Source: Lentisphaerales bacterium
GTDB taxonomy: Bacteria; Verrucomicrobiota; Lentisphaeria; Lentisphaerales; Lentisphaeraceae
DNA: 64,000 nucleotides
Direction of reading: 5' to 3'
Assembly (NCBI GenBank): GCA_022446985.1
Contig: JAKVBD010000015.1
Location: forward strand, 17,909 to 81,908
Shown: positions 1 through 7,584 of the stretch, in pieces
Numbering within the stretch: the first letter of the stretch is position 1
Layout of the letters: each line of letters begins with the position of its first letter
Position numbers and translations under genes: made by a program
Notes under the pieces: model-generated
Told to the model about the DNA's origin: nothing
Databases searched by the model: none
The model's input: the letters and a program-made list of their open reading frames with translations, nothing else

Positions 1-364
1 AATCAGGTAGTAACTGGGACTGTGACTTTTATTGACTGCTACGCCATGAGTAAGTTGTAGCATCATTTCTATTCCTTCTTTTCGGAAAAGAGAAGGGTTT
101 TTAATAGGGATTAAATATTTGTGCAAGAGTGGAGAAAGTACTAAAGATTTTTTTTGAAGAATAGCTCTTCTAAGCTGTTTACATGACAAGCGGGTTTTAA
201 TTTCGGGAAAGAGGTCAGTGAGCTTTTTACCAATTATGTCATTTGCAGGAATGAAGATCCTGGATTCCAGCCATTGATTCCAGCCATTGATTCCAGCTTA
301 AGATACTCAGGTTTTTGTCGAGAGAGAAGACTACTCGTTCAATATAATGAATAAGATCTTTCAT
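1..364 (-). pseudogene. PAS-domain signalling gene (probably PAS-GGDEF), frameshifted, cut by window edge
   Basis: Begins with ATG at 364, three bases after the stop of the cheC-like gene, so it is probably co-transcribed with it. The first frame reads MKDLIHYIERVVFSLDKNL, then LSWNQWLES, and ends at a TGA (241-239) after 41 residues. The next frame continues without a stop to the window edge: NDIIGKKLTDLFPEI, then LSPLLHKYLIPI. Together these match the N-terminal PAS domain found in many bacterial diguanylate cyclases (LDxxLRVxxWNxWLE...LGRxLxELFPE...LSPxLHRYLxP). The frame changes exactly at a 13-bp tandem duplication (263-297); removing one copy restores one continuous frame. The GGDEF half, if present, lies outside the window. 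That a PAS domain is present is well supported; the cyclase output is inference from family resemblance. Confidence 0.7.
263..297. repeat. 13-bp tandem repeat (2.7 copies) inside the PAS gene
   Basis: The unit gattccagccatt occurs at 263-275 and 276-288, followed by a partial copy gattccagc at 289-297. Thirteen is not a multiple of three, so the copy number sets the reading frame of the PAS gene on the minus strand. With one copy fewer, SWNQWLES joins in frame to NDIIGKKLTDLF. Such short direct repeats are typical substrates for slipped-strand replication. Confidence 0.9.
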
Positions 365-367
365 AAT

Positions 368-985
368 TTAGTAATTTATAAACTTCTCGATGGATTTAAT
401 AAAGAACGGAATGAAGCCTTCTTTAAGTGTTAGAAAGAGGTCGGTTGATATAGCTTTGCCTTTGGCTTTTAAGGTTGTTGTGATAATCATACCAAAATGT
501 TGGCTTTGATCGCGGTCTAACATGTCATCCAATAGCTCACTGGTAATACGATTAATCATATGAGGGATGGAAAAGTGACATTCAACTTCCATTAAATTTG
601 AAATATTACCTATACATCCATTTATGATGATGTTGCCAATTTCAAGCAGGAAGTCATTTTGCATGTCGGAGGTTAATTCAATTTCATGGCCAAACTGATT
701 TGCGCTTATAAGGCTGGCCCAGCCAGTCGCCGATTCTTCACTGAAGATGAGGACGGCATTGCCACTGAATTTGGACATAAATTCAAGTAAAACACAGCTG
801 TGCCATTTTTGGCAGTGTCCATCCAGATGTTCTCGTACAGAGTTTAGCTTAACTGTTTGTATAGATGGAATTTCTAATTCTATAGCTTCGCCAACTAGTT
901 CGGATAGAACTGAGGCGGCTTGGCTAACGCCAATATTGATACATTCACAGAGAACATCAGTTTGAAAATCTGTGAGTTCAGTCAT
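368..985 (-). CDS. CheC/CheX-like phosphatase family protein
   Basis: A 205-residue protein with two half-sites in the CheC pattern: ECINIGVSQAASVLSELVG near the N-terminus and EIGNIIINGCIGNISNLM around residues 115-132. In CheC each half carries E-x2-N to attack CheY-P; both E...N pairs are visible here. CheC/CheX proteins dephosphorylate CheY-like receivers and tune chemotaxis or other two-component outputs. The C-terminal 60 residues are less recognisable. The broken PAS gene starts just downstream, which suggests a signalling operon; small CheC-like proteins are often paired with regulators outside the main che cluster. The target receiver is not known, and no CheY sits beside it. Start is ATG at 985. 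Confidence 0.7.
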   Translation of the reverse strand: MTELTDFQTDVLCECINIGVSQAASVLSELVGEAIELEIPSIQTVKLNSVREHLDGHCQKWHSCVLLEFMSKFSGNAVLIFSEESATGWASLISANQFGHEIELTSDMQNDFLLEIGNIIINGCIGNISNLMEVECHFSIPHMINRITSELLDDMLDRDQSQHFGMIITTTLKAKGKAISTDLFLTLKEGFIPFFIKSIEKFINY

Positions 986-1123
986 TTTTCCTATTCCAGA
1001 CCTATATTGCTGTCGTAATTATCGACCCGCGAGATTAAAAAGTTGTTGTTTTTATTCAGGTTCAGGAAGTCTGCGCACTAATTGTGCCGTTGGGATGAAT
1101 TTGAAGAAAGGAGAGGGAGAAGA

Positions 1124-1143
1124 GGGCTGTACGGTGGCAGCCC
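1124..1143 (-). terminator. Possible hairpin downstream of the 1152-2195 gene
   Basis: An inverted repeat GGGCTG/CAGCCC with an 8-base loop lies just past the stop of the upstream minus-strand gene. It has no U-run after the stem on that strand, so intrinsic termination is doubtful. Confidence 0.3.
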
Positions 1144-1151
1144 GAAAAAAA

Positions 1152-2195
1152 TTACTTAGACCAAGTGTCTTCGGCATCTTTTAGATTTGAGCCGCCAATG
1201 ATTTTATCTTTGTAGACGACACATAGGTAAGAGTTAGAAGCGACGGAAACAGCATTGCTCATGCAGCGTAGAGCCCAAAAGCGACGAACACCATCGATAA
1301 CCTGGAATCTGAATTCTTGCGAAGTCTTCACAAAGCTTTGAGGTACATACATATAAAATACCGAAGCTTTGCCTTGTTGCTTTGCATGACATTTTTCAAT
1401 ATCAGCGAATTCTATGCCATCTCTTTTCTTTGAAATTCGACTTTGGTTGGCAAGGTAGTTTTTGACTTCGAGAGCGGCATGTGCTAAGCGTTTAGAGGAA
1501 TCTGTGACAGTAGTGTCAAATTTACTGAAGCTGGAAGATGCCATGGGCTTCGCTGTACCGGTAGTTGTAGTAACACTCTCTTCGACAACTTCGACAATTT
1601 TATTTTGCTCCCTAAGGAACTCTTCGAGCTTTTTATTCGCGTATGAGTTTGCTGCTTTTTCCGGGAAGAAATACGTCCTGGCTTTTGGTGTCAGCTGTGA
1701 GTAGTGAATGTTTGTTTTAGCATTGTAAGGTTTAACTTTAATGAGGTAAACTTTGTACTTATCCATTTTCTCAAGCTCACCATCGCGAGTTGCATTAGTC
1801 AGAGTAGGAATTTTATACCTTTTGCCTATTTCAGGTTTATTGGCTTTTGCGAGGTATTCGTCGATGAACTTTTTGTGCATCTTTTCGATTTCACTGGATG
1901 GGCCAGTTTTTTCTTCTGGCTTAGGCTCAACCTCAGGTTTAACTTCCTTAGTCTCTTTTTTGACTACTTTTTTACTTTCCTCTACAGGCTCTTTTTTTGT
2001 TTCTTTTTCAGCTTCAGCGTTTTGGGCAGTTTCCTGCAAGCCAGCATCTGATGCTGGGACTTCACGTCCACTGTTGATTGCTTTAGTTAGCCAACCTTTA
2101 GAAGGACCAACAAAGTTAGAGCCGACTACACCAGCTATGATAAGGATAAGTATAATAGGAAACGGACTACCGCTTTTTTTCTTTCTTTTGCTCAT
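1152..2195 (-). CDS. Membrane-anchored protein of unknown function with Lys/Glu-rich linker
   Basis: I do not recognise a family. The start is taken as ATG at 2195 (MSKRKKKSG); a GTG three codons upstream is possible but less likely. Visible layout: a basic N-terminus, one transmembrane helix (FPIILILIIAGVVG, about residues 12-26), then a long Lys/Glu/Pro-rich linker to about residue 100, then a soluble region of about 240 residues, expected outside the cytoplasm by the positive-inside rule. The C-terminal part (VIDGVRRFWALRCMSNAVS, YLCVVYKDKIIGG) has alternating hydrophobic strands and two or three cysteines. The linker resembles those spanning the periplasm in TonB- or FtsN-like proteins, but no such domain is seen. 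It is followed by the cheC-like gene on the same strand. Confidence 0.55.
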   Translation of the reverse strand: MSKRKKKSGSPFPIILILIIAGVVGSNFVGPSKGWLTKAINSGREVPASDAGLQETAQNAEAEKETKKEPVEESKKVVKKETKEVKPEVEPKPEEKTGPSSEIEKMHKKFIDEYLAKANKPEIGKRYKIPTLTNATRDGELEKMDKYKVYLIKVKPYNAKTNIHYSQLTPKARTYFFPEKAANSYANKKLEEFLREQNKIVEVVEESVTTTTGTAKPMASSSFSKFDTTVTDSSKRLAHAALEVKNYLANQSRISKKRDGIEFADIEKCHAKQQGKASVFYMYVPQSFVKTSQEFRFQVIDGVRRFWALRCMSNAVSVASNSYLCVVYKDKIIGGSNLKDAEDTWSK

Positions 2196-2226
2196 TTTCC
2201 GCACACAATTTAATTGTTTTTGGGAT

Positions 2227-2254
2227 AAAAAAAGTCCACACTCTTAAAGAGTGT
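2227..2254 (-). terminator. Rho-independent terminator after the phosphoesterase gene
   Basis: On the minus strand, ACACTCT-TTA-AGAGTGT forms a 7-bp stem with a 3-base loop, followed by GGAC and a run of seven T. It lies 30 bases past the stop of the phosphoesterase gene. Confidence 0.75.
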
Positions 2255-2283
2255 AGATTTGAAATTGGTATTTTCTAGTGGAA

Positions 2284-3027
2284 TTAACGTCCAACTTGTA
2301 GACGAAGCGCAAGTTTTTCAGGTAAACCTGCATTTAGAATCTTTTGTTGAGCAGTTTGTATATCATACTCAATTCTATGAAGTCTAACGACGCGTTCTTC
2401 TGTGTCGAAAGTAGCGAATGAAGCTCGACAATCACCATCACGTGGTTGCCCAACACTACCTACATTTATCAGGTATTTATGATTTGGATTGAGGTGGATT
2501 TCCTCAAAACGGCCAGCTTGGATGATTCCTTTCATACCACCAATCTGTTCGTAGGCAAATGGTACGTGTGAGTGGCCAATAAAGCAGTATGGAAGTCTCT
2601 GGTAGGAGAAACTGTTTTCAGCATAATATTTGTCGAATATGTAGCCCCAAGCTTCAGGACTGTCCAAAGTTGAGTGTACAATGGTAGTTTTGAGCTGCCA
2701 TAAATTTTTAGTGAGGCCAAGGCTGGCTAACCAACGTCTGTCGTCGTCGCTGAGCTGATCTCTAGTCCACTTGACTGCGTGAGCCGCTTGCATATTAAAG
2801 CCAACCAGTTCTTCTTCTTGAGAAACATATTCGTCATGGTTGCCTTTGATGACGGCTACTGGCTTAAGGTCTCTTAGACGGTCAATTACCTCTTTGGGAT
2901 TGGCATTATAGCCAACAACGTCGCCAAGACATATGTATTTTTGGACACCGATGCTTTCAGCGTACTCAAGTACTGCGTCAAAGGCTTCCAAATTCGAATG
3001 AAGATCTGATATTATGCCGTATAGCAT
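2284..3027 (-). CDS. Metallophosphoesterase (YfcE/calcineurin-like family)
   Basis: A 247-residue member of the calcineurin-like phosphoesterase superfamily. All core motifs are visible: D8-x-H10 (SDLHSN), GDVVG (35-39), GNHDE (62-66), a metal-binding His at 118 (IVHS) and GHSH (151-154). These coordinate a two-metal centre that hydrolyses phosphodiesters or phosphomonoesters. The length and the GDVVGYNANPKEVI segment fit a widespread subfamily of predicted phosphodiesterases related to YfcE/MJ0936. The natural substrate cannot be told from sequence. It starts with ATG at 3027 and ends before a good terminator, so it is probably a single-gene unit. Confidence 0.85.
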   Translation of the reverse strand: MLYGIISDLHSNLEAFDAVLEYAESIGVQKYICLGDVVGYNANPKEVIDRLRDLKPVAVIKGNHDEYVSQEEELVGFNMQAAHAVKWTRDQLSDDDRRWLASLGLTKNLWQLKTTIVHSTLDSPEAWGYIFDKYYAENSFSYQRLPYCFIGHSHVPFAYEQIGGMKGIIQAGRFEEIHLNPNHKYLINVGSVGQPRDGDCRASFATFDTEERVVRLHRIEYDIQTAQQKILNAGLPEKLALRLQVGR

Positions 3028-3124
3028 TTAGACAATCCCTTTTGGATTTTTAAACTGTTTCTCATTTATTATAACATAAAACTTAAAAGAGATTATTCAA
3101 CTAAGCTTTTGATTCGTAGTCAAA

Positions 3125-3598
3125 TCAATCACTGGAATTAAGGGAATAGTCGCTTAATTTCCCGTCCGTGTACTTAAATTTACCTAAAAAAGTACTGCCT
3201 GACAATACTAGAGGTAGAAAATATTTGTCACCTTCCCATAAATTTAGTTCTAATATTTTGTTTTTCGCTATCCAATGCAGCTCCCCTTCAGGAGGGTTTT
3301 TGAGTATTTCTCCTTGAAAATCATCGGAGCTGAAGACGAAGACAGACCAGTCATTTCCCTGCTTGTCGAATCCAGGAAAGAAGAGGTGACCACAAAAATT
3401 AATGGAGTCTACAGTTAGCCCACTTTCCTCGTAAACTTCTCTTTTAGCGCATTCCTCTGGAGATTCACCAGGCTCCATTTTGCCGCCAAGGCCATTCCAC
3501 TTATTTTTGTGTATATCGCCCTTTTTCTTAATTCTGTGCAACATGAGGTAATTGTCATTTTGAGAAAGGTAGACAAGAGTGGCTTCTATTGTTTTCAA
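3125..3598 (-). CDS. Nudix hydrolase, MutT-like (8-oxo-dGTP diphosphatase type)
   Basis: A Nudix protein of about 157 residues. The box G-x5-E-x7-REVYEESGL is complete (GGKMEPGESPEECAKREVYE, about residues 39-58), so the metal-binding glutamates are in place. The preceding NKWNGLGGK segment and the MKTIEATLVYL start resemble proteins annotated as 8-oxo-dGTP diphosphatases, which clean oxidised nucleotides; the exact substrate is inference. There is no ATG before the domain. I chose TTG at 3598 because GGAAG lies five bases upstream; TTG at 3610 is an alternative immediately after an in-frame TGA. It is divergent from the peroxiredoxin pseudogene. Confidence 0.8.
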   Translation of the reverse strand: MKTIEATLVYLSQNDNYLMLHRIKKKGDIHKNKWNGLGGKMEPGESPEECAKREVYEESGLTVDSINFCGHLFFPGFDKQGNDWSVFVFSSDDFQGEILKNPPEGELHWIAKNKILELNLWEGDKYFLPLVLSGSTFLGKFKYTDGKLSDYSLNSSD

Positions 3599-3710
3599 AG
3601 TTACTTCCAATCAGCTATTGATTTGTTTGTTGAGGCAAGAACGTTATAGTGACTACGTTCAGTAGATAATTTTATTCGTTAATATTTGAATGCAACCTAA
3701 AGGATACCAA

Positions 3711-4178
3711 ATGGCGATAATAGAAGGCGAAAAAGCCCCAGATTTTAAGCGTTTAGATCAAAATGACAAAGAGCATTCTCTGGCTGATTATGCAGGAAAA
3801 TATCTGGTCATCTATTTTTAACCAAAAGATAATACACCGGGGTGTACAAAAGAGTCTTGCACCTTCCGCGATAATATTGCTGCTTTTACAGATAAGAGTT
3901 GTGCTGTATTAGGCGTTAGTAAAGATAGTGCTAAAGCCCACACAAACTTTATTTCCAAGTATGAATTGCCTTTCGATTTGTTGGTTGATAAAGAAGCAGA
4001 GATGATTGAAGCGTATGACGCATGGGGTGAAAAGAAGAATTACGGCAAAACTTATATGGGTATTATACGTTCTACTGTGTTGATTGGGCCTGATGGCAAT
4101 GTAGTTAAACACTGGGCAACGGTTAAGAAAGCTGAAACACATCCTTTGGAAGTTTTAGAAGCTTTACAAGCTCTATAA
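3711..4178 (+). pseudogene. bcp: Bcp-type peroxiredoxin (thiol peroxidase) interrupted by an in-frame TAA
   Basis: Translation from ATG 3711 gives MAIIEGEKAPDFKRLDQNDK, then YLVIYF, then TAA (3819-3821), then PKDNTPGCTKESC in the same frame through to a normal end at 4178. The family motif is YFYPKDNTPGCTKE, so the stop replaces the tyrosine codon by one base (TAT or TAC to TAA). The peroxidatic cysteine (codon 45, PGCT) and the resolving cysteine (codon 50) lie after the stop. The remaining open part from an internal ATG (3966) lacks both cysteines and could not be active. Bcp/PrxQ enzymes reduce peroxides using thioredoxin. The rest of the gene (155 sense positions) shows no other damage, so the lesion is recent, a sequencing error, or suppressed. 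Confidence 0.85.
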
Positions 4179-4188
4179 AGTCTTTCGA

Positions 4189-4210
4189 ATAAGGGGCGAT
4201 GGCCCCTTAT
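4189..4210. terminator. Hairpin between convergent bcp and lptB
   Basis: A perfect inverted repeat ataaggggc-gatg-gccccttat (9-bp stem, 4-base loop) lies between the convergent gene ends. It includes the lptB stop codon (4207-4209). The U-tract is short on either strand, but its position suggests shared bidirectional termination. Confidence 0.6.
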
Positions 4211-4938
4211 GCATCTTCAAAAGTATTCCAAAGATACTTCTCTTTTGCAACCTTATCGTTCTTCAAGAACTCAGGTGTCCCTTGTCGCAATACTTCACCT
4301 TCAACCATTATGTATGCATAGTCAGTAATAGCCAGCGTCTGTCTGACATTATGGTCTGTTATTAGAATTCCGAGGCCTTTGTCCTTTAGTTGATAGATGA
4401 TCTGCTGCACATCGTGAACTGCTATAGGATCTACTCCACTGAATGGCTCATCCAGCATGACGAATTTTGGGTTAGTGACTAATGCCCGAGCAATTTCAAG
4501 TCTTCTTCTTTCTCCACCACTCAAAGTAATTGCTTTTTGACCAGAGACCTTATGAAGTCCAAGTTCATCGAGAAGGTCATTCAGCCTTTGTTGTTTTTGA
4601 GTAGAGTTCAGATTGAGCGTTTCTAGAATAGCCATGATGTTATCTTTTACAGTAAGTCTTCTGAAAATAGAAGGCTCTTGTGAAAGGTAGCCCATGCCTA
4701 AACGGGCTCTTTGATACATGGGGATTTTAGAAATATCTTGATCTTCAAAATGGACGGATCCACTGTTGGGGGGAACAAGTCCTGCAATCATGTAGAAGCT
4801 AGTCGTTTTACCAGCTCCATTTGGGCCGAGAAGACCGACGATTTGACCAGGTTTAATTTTAATGGAAACGCCTTTTACGACAGTGCGGCCTTTGTAAGAT
4901 TTTACTAAGTTTTCAGCAGAACAGAGATCTTGTGGCAT
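4207..4938 (-). CDS. lptB: LPS export ABC transporter ATP-binding protein
   Basis: A 243-residue ABC ATPase, the usual LptB length. Walker A GPNGAGKT is at 38-45, the Q-loop region LSQEPSIFRRLTV near 85, the signature LSGGE at 139-143, Walker B with VMLDEPFSGVDP from about 160, and the switch histidine in ITDHN near 196. YLSQEPSIFRRLTV and EPFSGVDPIAV are typical of LptB. With LptFG it powers LPS extraction from the inner membrane. It is the last gene of kdsB-kdsA-lptC-lptA-lptB, three bases after lptA. The permeases LptF and LptG are not in this window. Confidence 0.95.
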   Translation of the reverse strand: MPQDLCSAENLVKSYKGRTVVKGVSIKIKPGQIVGLLGPNGAGKTTSFYMIAGLVPPNSGSVHFEDQDISKIPMYQRARLGMGYLSQEPSIFRRLTVKDNIMAILETLNLNSTQKQQRLNDLLDELGLHKVSGQKAITLSGGERRRLEIARALVTNPKFVMLDEPFSGVDPIAVHDVQQIIYQLKDKGLGILITDHNVRQTLAITDYAYIMVEGEVLRQGTPEFLKNDKVAKEKYLWNTFEDA

Positions 4939-4941
4939 AAA

Positions 4942-5448
4942 TTATTTCTTTTCTTTTTCTTCTGTTTTTTTCGGAGGGGCGCCAAACTCAACTGTGCCGC
5001 CATAGGTAACTATCTCATTATTACTTCTGAAGAAATCAATTTTTTTTCCTGTAAATGTCTGCTTTTCACCTTTGGTATTAACGGAAACAACTTTTGGTGA
5101 TCCTGTTAATGTTACTTTCTCTTCTGGGACATAGTATTCGGCGCGGTCCGAGTGTGAAGTTGAGTTTTGTTTGCGAATGACAACATTTTTTTCGCAGATA
5201 ATCTTTACTGGATTTCTGGTTTTGTCTAAATTTACGGTCATGAAATCACAATTAAGTTTCATTTCTCCATCGTCAACATTTACGTTACCGGTAAAAAAGA
5301 CGATAAAACCATTTTCGTGATACTTCATTTTATCGGAAGTGATTCTAATTGGTATTTTCTTTTCTTCTTTTTTATCAGCTTCATCAGCAATTAGAGGTGT
5401 AGCAGTTCCGAATATAAATATTAAAAATGTTAAAAAAATTTGTGTCAT
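4942..5448 (-). CDS. lptA: LptA/OstA-like periplasmic LPS transport protein
   Basis: A 168-residue protein with a signal peptide (hydrophobic stretch IFLTFLIFIFGTATPLIA) followed by an OstA-type beta-jellyroll region: IRITSDKMKYHENGFIVFFTG, then DGEMKLNCDFMTVNL and AEYYVPEEKVTLTGSPKV. LptA builds the periplasmic bridge carrying LPS from LptC to LptD. Its start codon overlaps the lptC stop (ATGA), which indicates translational coupling. The C-terminus is lysine/glutamate-rich. The assignment rests on domain pattern plus position between lptC and lptB. Confidence 0.85.
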   Translation of the reverse strand: MTQIFLTFLIFIFGTATPLIADEADKKEEKKIPIRITSDKMKYHENGFIVFFTGNVNVDDGEMKLNCDFMTVNLDKTRNPVKIICEKNVVIRKQNSTSHSDRAEYYVPEEKVTLTGSPKVVSVNTKGEKQTFTGKKIDFFRSNNEIVTYGGTVEFGAPPKKTEEKEKK

Positions 5449-5864
5449 TTTGTATCCTTAGAACTTTTTGTGTCCTTTTGGGCAGGCTGCTTCCAAACTA
5501 CTTTAACTTTACTTCTGATGAAGATCTTTTTTGATTGATTATCAATGTCAAATCCAACACCGGTAATTTTTACACCGTCTCCTACAACCTTGACTGGCTC
5601 TTTGCTGGAACACATCTTAGTCTCGAAATTATAAGTGCATTTTGGCGTTGTTAGGTCCATTTTGGAGTCCTTGTTGAAGATTTCGAAGTGGACTCCATTT
5701 ATATTCGCTTCTTTTCCAAATCTTGATCCATTATTACCCCTAAGGATACTGCTAAGTTTTCCTTCTTTGTTATACTCAACGACTTTAAAGCCTTTAGCGG
5801 AGAATGAACTATCCTGAGCTGAAATTGTAAAAATAAAAAGAAGAAAAATTAGGATCTTATTCAT
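5445..5864 (-). CDS. lptC: LptC-like membrane-anchored LPS transport protein
   Basis: A 139-residue protein with a short N-terminal hydrophobic segment (ILIFLLFIFTISA) that may be an anchor or a cleaved signal. It is followed by one LptC-like repeat region (FKVVEYNKEGKLSSILRG, FEIFNKDSKMDLTTPKC, VVGDGVKITGVGFDID). It is shorter than E. coli LptC (191 aa), as is common in divergent phyla. It overlaps kdsA by eight bases and lptA by four, so it lies in the core of the operon. LptC passes LPS from LptFG to LptA. Sequence similarity alone is modest; context makes the call. Confidence 0.75.
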   Translation of the reverse strand: MNKILIFLLFIFTISAQDSSFSAKGFKVVEYNKEGKLSSILRGNNGSRFGKEANINGVHFEIFNKDSKMDLTTPKCTYNFETKMCSSKEPVKVVGDGVKITGVGFDIDNQSKKIFIRSKVKVVWKQPAQKDTKSSKDTK

Positions 5865-6690
5865 GGCCTAGAGCTCTACGGATTTTCAAAACCTTTTCAA
5901 GGTTTTCTTTAACTTGACTCAGGTTAAGAGAGTTAGCACCATCTGACAATGCTTTGGAAGGTTCTGGGTGAACTTCCATGAAAAGGCCATTTATACCGGC
6001 TGCTGCTGCTGCTCTTGATAGTGGCGGAATAAACTCAGGCTGTCCACCTGATTTTGTTCCTTGACCGCCAGGTAGCTGGACAGAGTGAGTGGCATCGAAA
6101 ACAACTGGACAACCAAGCTCTTGCATGATTTGTAGAGAGCGCATGTCAACGACTAAATTATGATAGCCGAAAGTTGTACCTCTTTCACAGAGTGAGACTT
6201 TTTCATTTCCAGTAGAGTAAATTTTACCAATGACACTTTTCATGTCGCCAGGAGCAAGGAACTGGCCTTTTTTGACATTGATAGCTTTACCGGATTCACC
6301 AGCGGCAACGAGAAGATCTGTTTGACGGCATAGGAAAGCTGGTATTTGTAGGTAATCGATAACCTGAGCAGCTTTTTCAACTTGTCCTGCATCGTGGATG
6401 TCGCTGACAACAGGTACATTAAACTTTTCTTTGATGGCGTTCAGTTTTTCAAGCCCTTTCTCTAAGCCTGGCCCGCGGTGAGAAGTGACGCTGGTTCTAT
6501 TTGCTTTGTCGAATGAAGCTTTGAATATGTATTGCGCGCCAAGTTCTGCACAAATTTCCTGCATTGTCTCAGCAATCTGAAAGCATATATCTTCAGCTTC
6601 CAGTACACAAGGGCCAGCAAGGACGGTTAGTGGTTGTCCTGGTCCAATTGTGACGCCTTTACCTATTTCAAAAGTTTTAATATCTGACAT
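5857..6690 (-). CDS. kdsA: 3-deoxy-8-phosphooctulonate synthase (Kdo-8-P synthase)
   Basis: A 277-residue enzyme condensing phosphoenolpyruvate with arabinose-5-phosphate to give Kdo-8-phosphate, the first committed step of Kdo synthesis. Motifs: LAGPCVLE (24-31), KASFDKANRTS, VVSDIHD, CERGTTFGYHNLVVDMRS, FDATHSVQLPGGQ and EVHPEP. The cysteine at 28 (where E. coli has Asn), with H in DATHS, E in MEVHPEP and D in LSDGAN, matches the four ligands of the metal-dependent class. Start is ATG 6690. It follows kdsB so closely that the expected natural end of kdsB lies one base before this start. Confidence 0.96.
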   Translation of the reverse strand: MSDIKTFEIGKGVTIGPGQPLTVLAGPCVLEAEDICFQIAETMQEICAELGAQYIFKASFDKANRTSVTSHRGPGLEKGLEKLNAIKEKFNVPVVSDIHDAGQVEKAAQVIDYLQIPAFLCRQTDLLVAAGESGKAINVKKGQFLAPGDMKSVIGKIYSTGNEKVSLCERGTTFGYHNLVVDMRSLQIMQELGCPVVFDATHSVQLPGGQGTKSGGQPEFIPPLSRAAAAAGINGLFMEVHPEPSKALSDGANSLNLSQVKENLEKVLKIRRALGHE

Positions 6691-6724
6691 TTTATTTAAC
6701 CTGTTTTAAGAATTCTTCTACTTT

Positions 6725-7426
6725 TCAGATGTCTTCAGGAGTATCGACTCCAATTGCTTTTTCCTGAGCTATTATTAACTGAATAGAAGCACCATTTTCT
6801 AAAGCTCGCAACTGTTCGAGGGATTCTATTTTTTCTAATTTGCTTTGTGGCCACTTAATATACTGCTCTAAAAAATCTCTTCTGTAGGCATAAATTCCCC
6901 AGTGGAAAAGGCATTCGGCCTTTTCTGGTTTATTTCTAAAATATGGTAGTGGTGAGCGAGAAAAGTAAAGAGCTTGATTTTTGATGTTTTTAACGACTTT
7001 TACCGTGTTTGGGTCAGAGTATTCTTCTGAGTCGATATCTCCAGGTACTACAACTGTTCCCATTTTTAGACTCTTGTCAGAGAGCATCGCATCTATGAGC
7101 TCGTCGATGATTTTAGAAGGTAGCATAGGCTCATCACCTTGTAGGTTGATGATGAGGTCTGCATCTATGTTTTGAATGGCTTCAGCAATACGGTCAGTGC
7201 CAGATTGATGATTCTCGGAGGTCATGACAGCTTGGTAGCCGAAACTTTCAACAGCTTCTTTGATGCGGAGGTCATCTGTTGCGACAACGACAAGATCAGC
7301 TTTGGATGCCGCAGCTTTTTCACAGGTCCATTGAATCATGGCTTTTCCGGCAATTTTAGCAAGGGGCTTGCCAGGGAATCTTGTACTAGCGTATCTAGCA
7401 GGAATAACTGCTGCAGTTTTTAACAT
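6725..7426 (-). CDS. kdsB: CMP-Kdo synthetase (3-deoxy-manno-octulosonate cytidylyltransferase), C-terminus cut by in-frame TGA
   Basis: Activates Kdo with CTP to CMP-Kdo for lipid A glycosylation. Signatures: IPARYASTRFPGKPLA (8-23), MTSENHQSGTDRIAEA, NLQGDEPM, KVVKN and HWGIYAYRR. The frame stops at TGA (6727-6725) after VDTPEDI, giving 233 aa, whereas the family usually runs about ten to fifteen residues further. Reading on in the same frame gives KVEEFLKQVK and then TAA at 6694-6692, one base before the kdsA ATG. That is the expected C-terminal helix and the expected operon spacing, so the TGA looks like a nonsense change (for example from CGA, GGA or AGA). All catalytic motifs precede it, so the enzyme is probably active. 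Confidence 0.92.
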   Translation of the reverse strand: MLKTAAVIPARYASTRFPGKPLAKIAGKAMIQWTCEKAAASKADLVVVATDDLRIKEAVESFGYQAVMTSENHQSGTDRIAEAIQNIDADLIINLQGDEPMLPSKIIDELIDAMLSDKSLKMGTVVVPGDIDSEEYSDPNTVKVVKNIKNQALYFSRSPLPYFRNKPEKAECLFHWGIYAYRRDFLEQYIKWPQSKLEKIESLEQLRALENGASIQLIIAQEKAIGVDTPEDI

Positions 7427-7584
7427 TTAAATCTAACCTTTATCTACTATGAAACCTGTGCCCAATTTAGGGCATGTCAGGAAAAAATCACTTGCCTTTT
7501 AGGGCTTTCCGTGCAAATTATGGCCGTTGATCATAAAGGCAGGAAGGTCAGGCCTTTAGTTACTCTTTAATTAAGGAAAAATTG

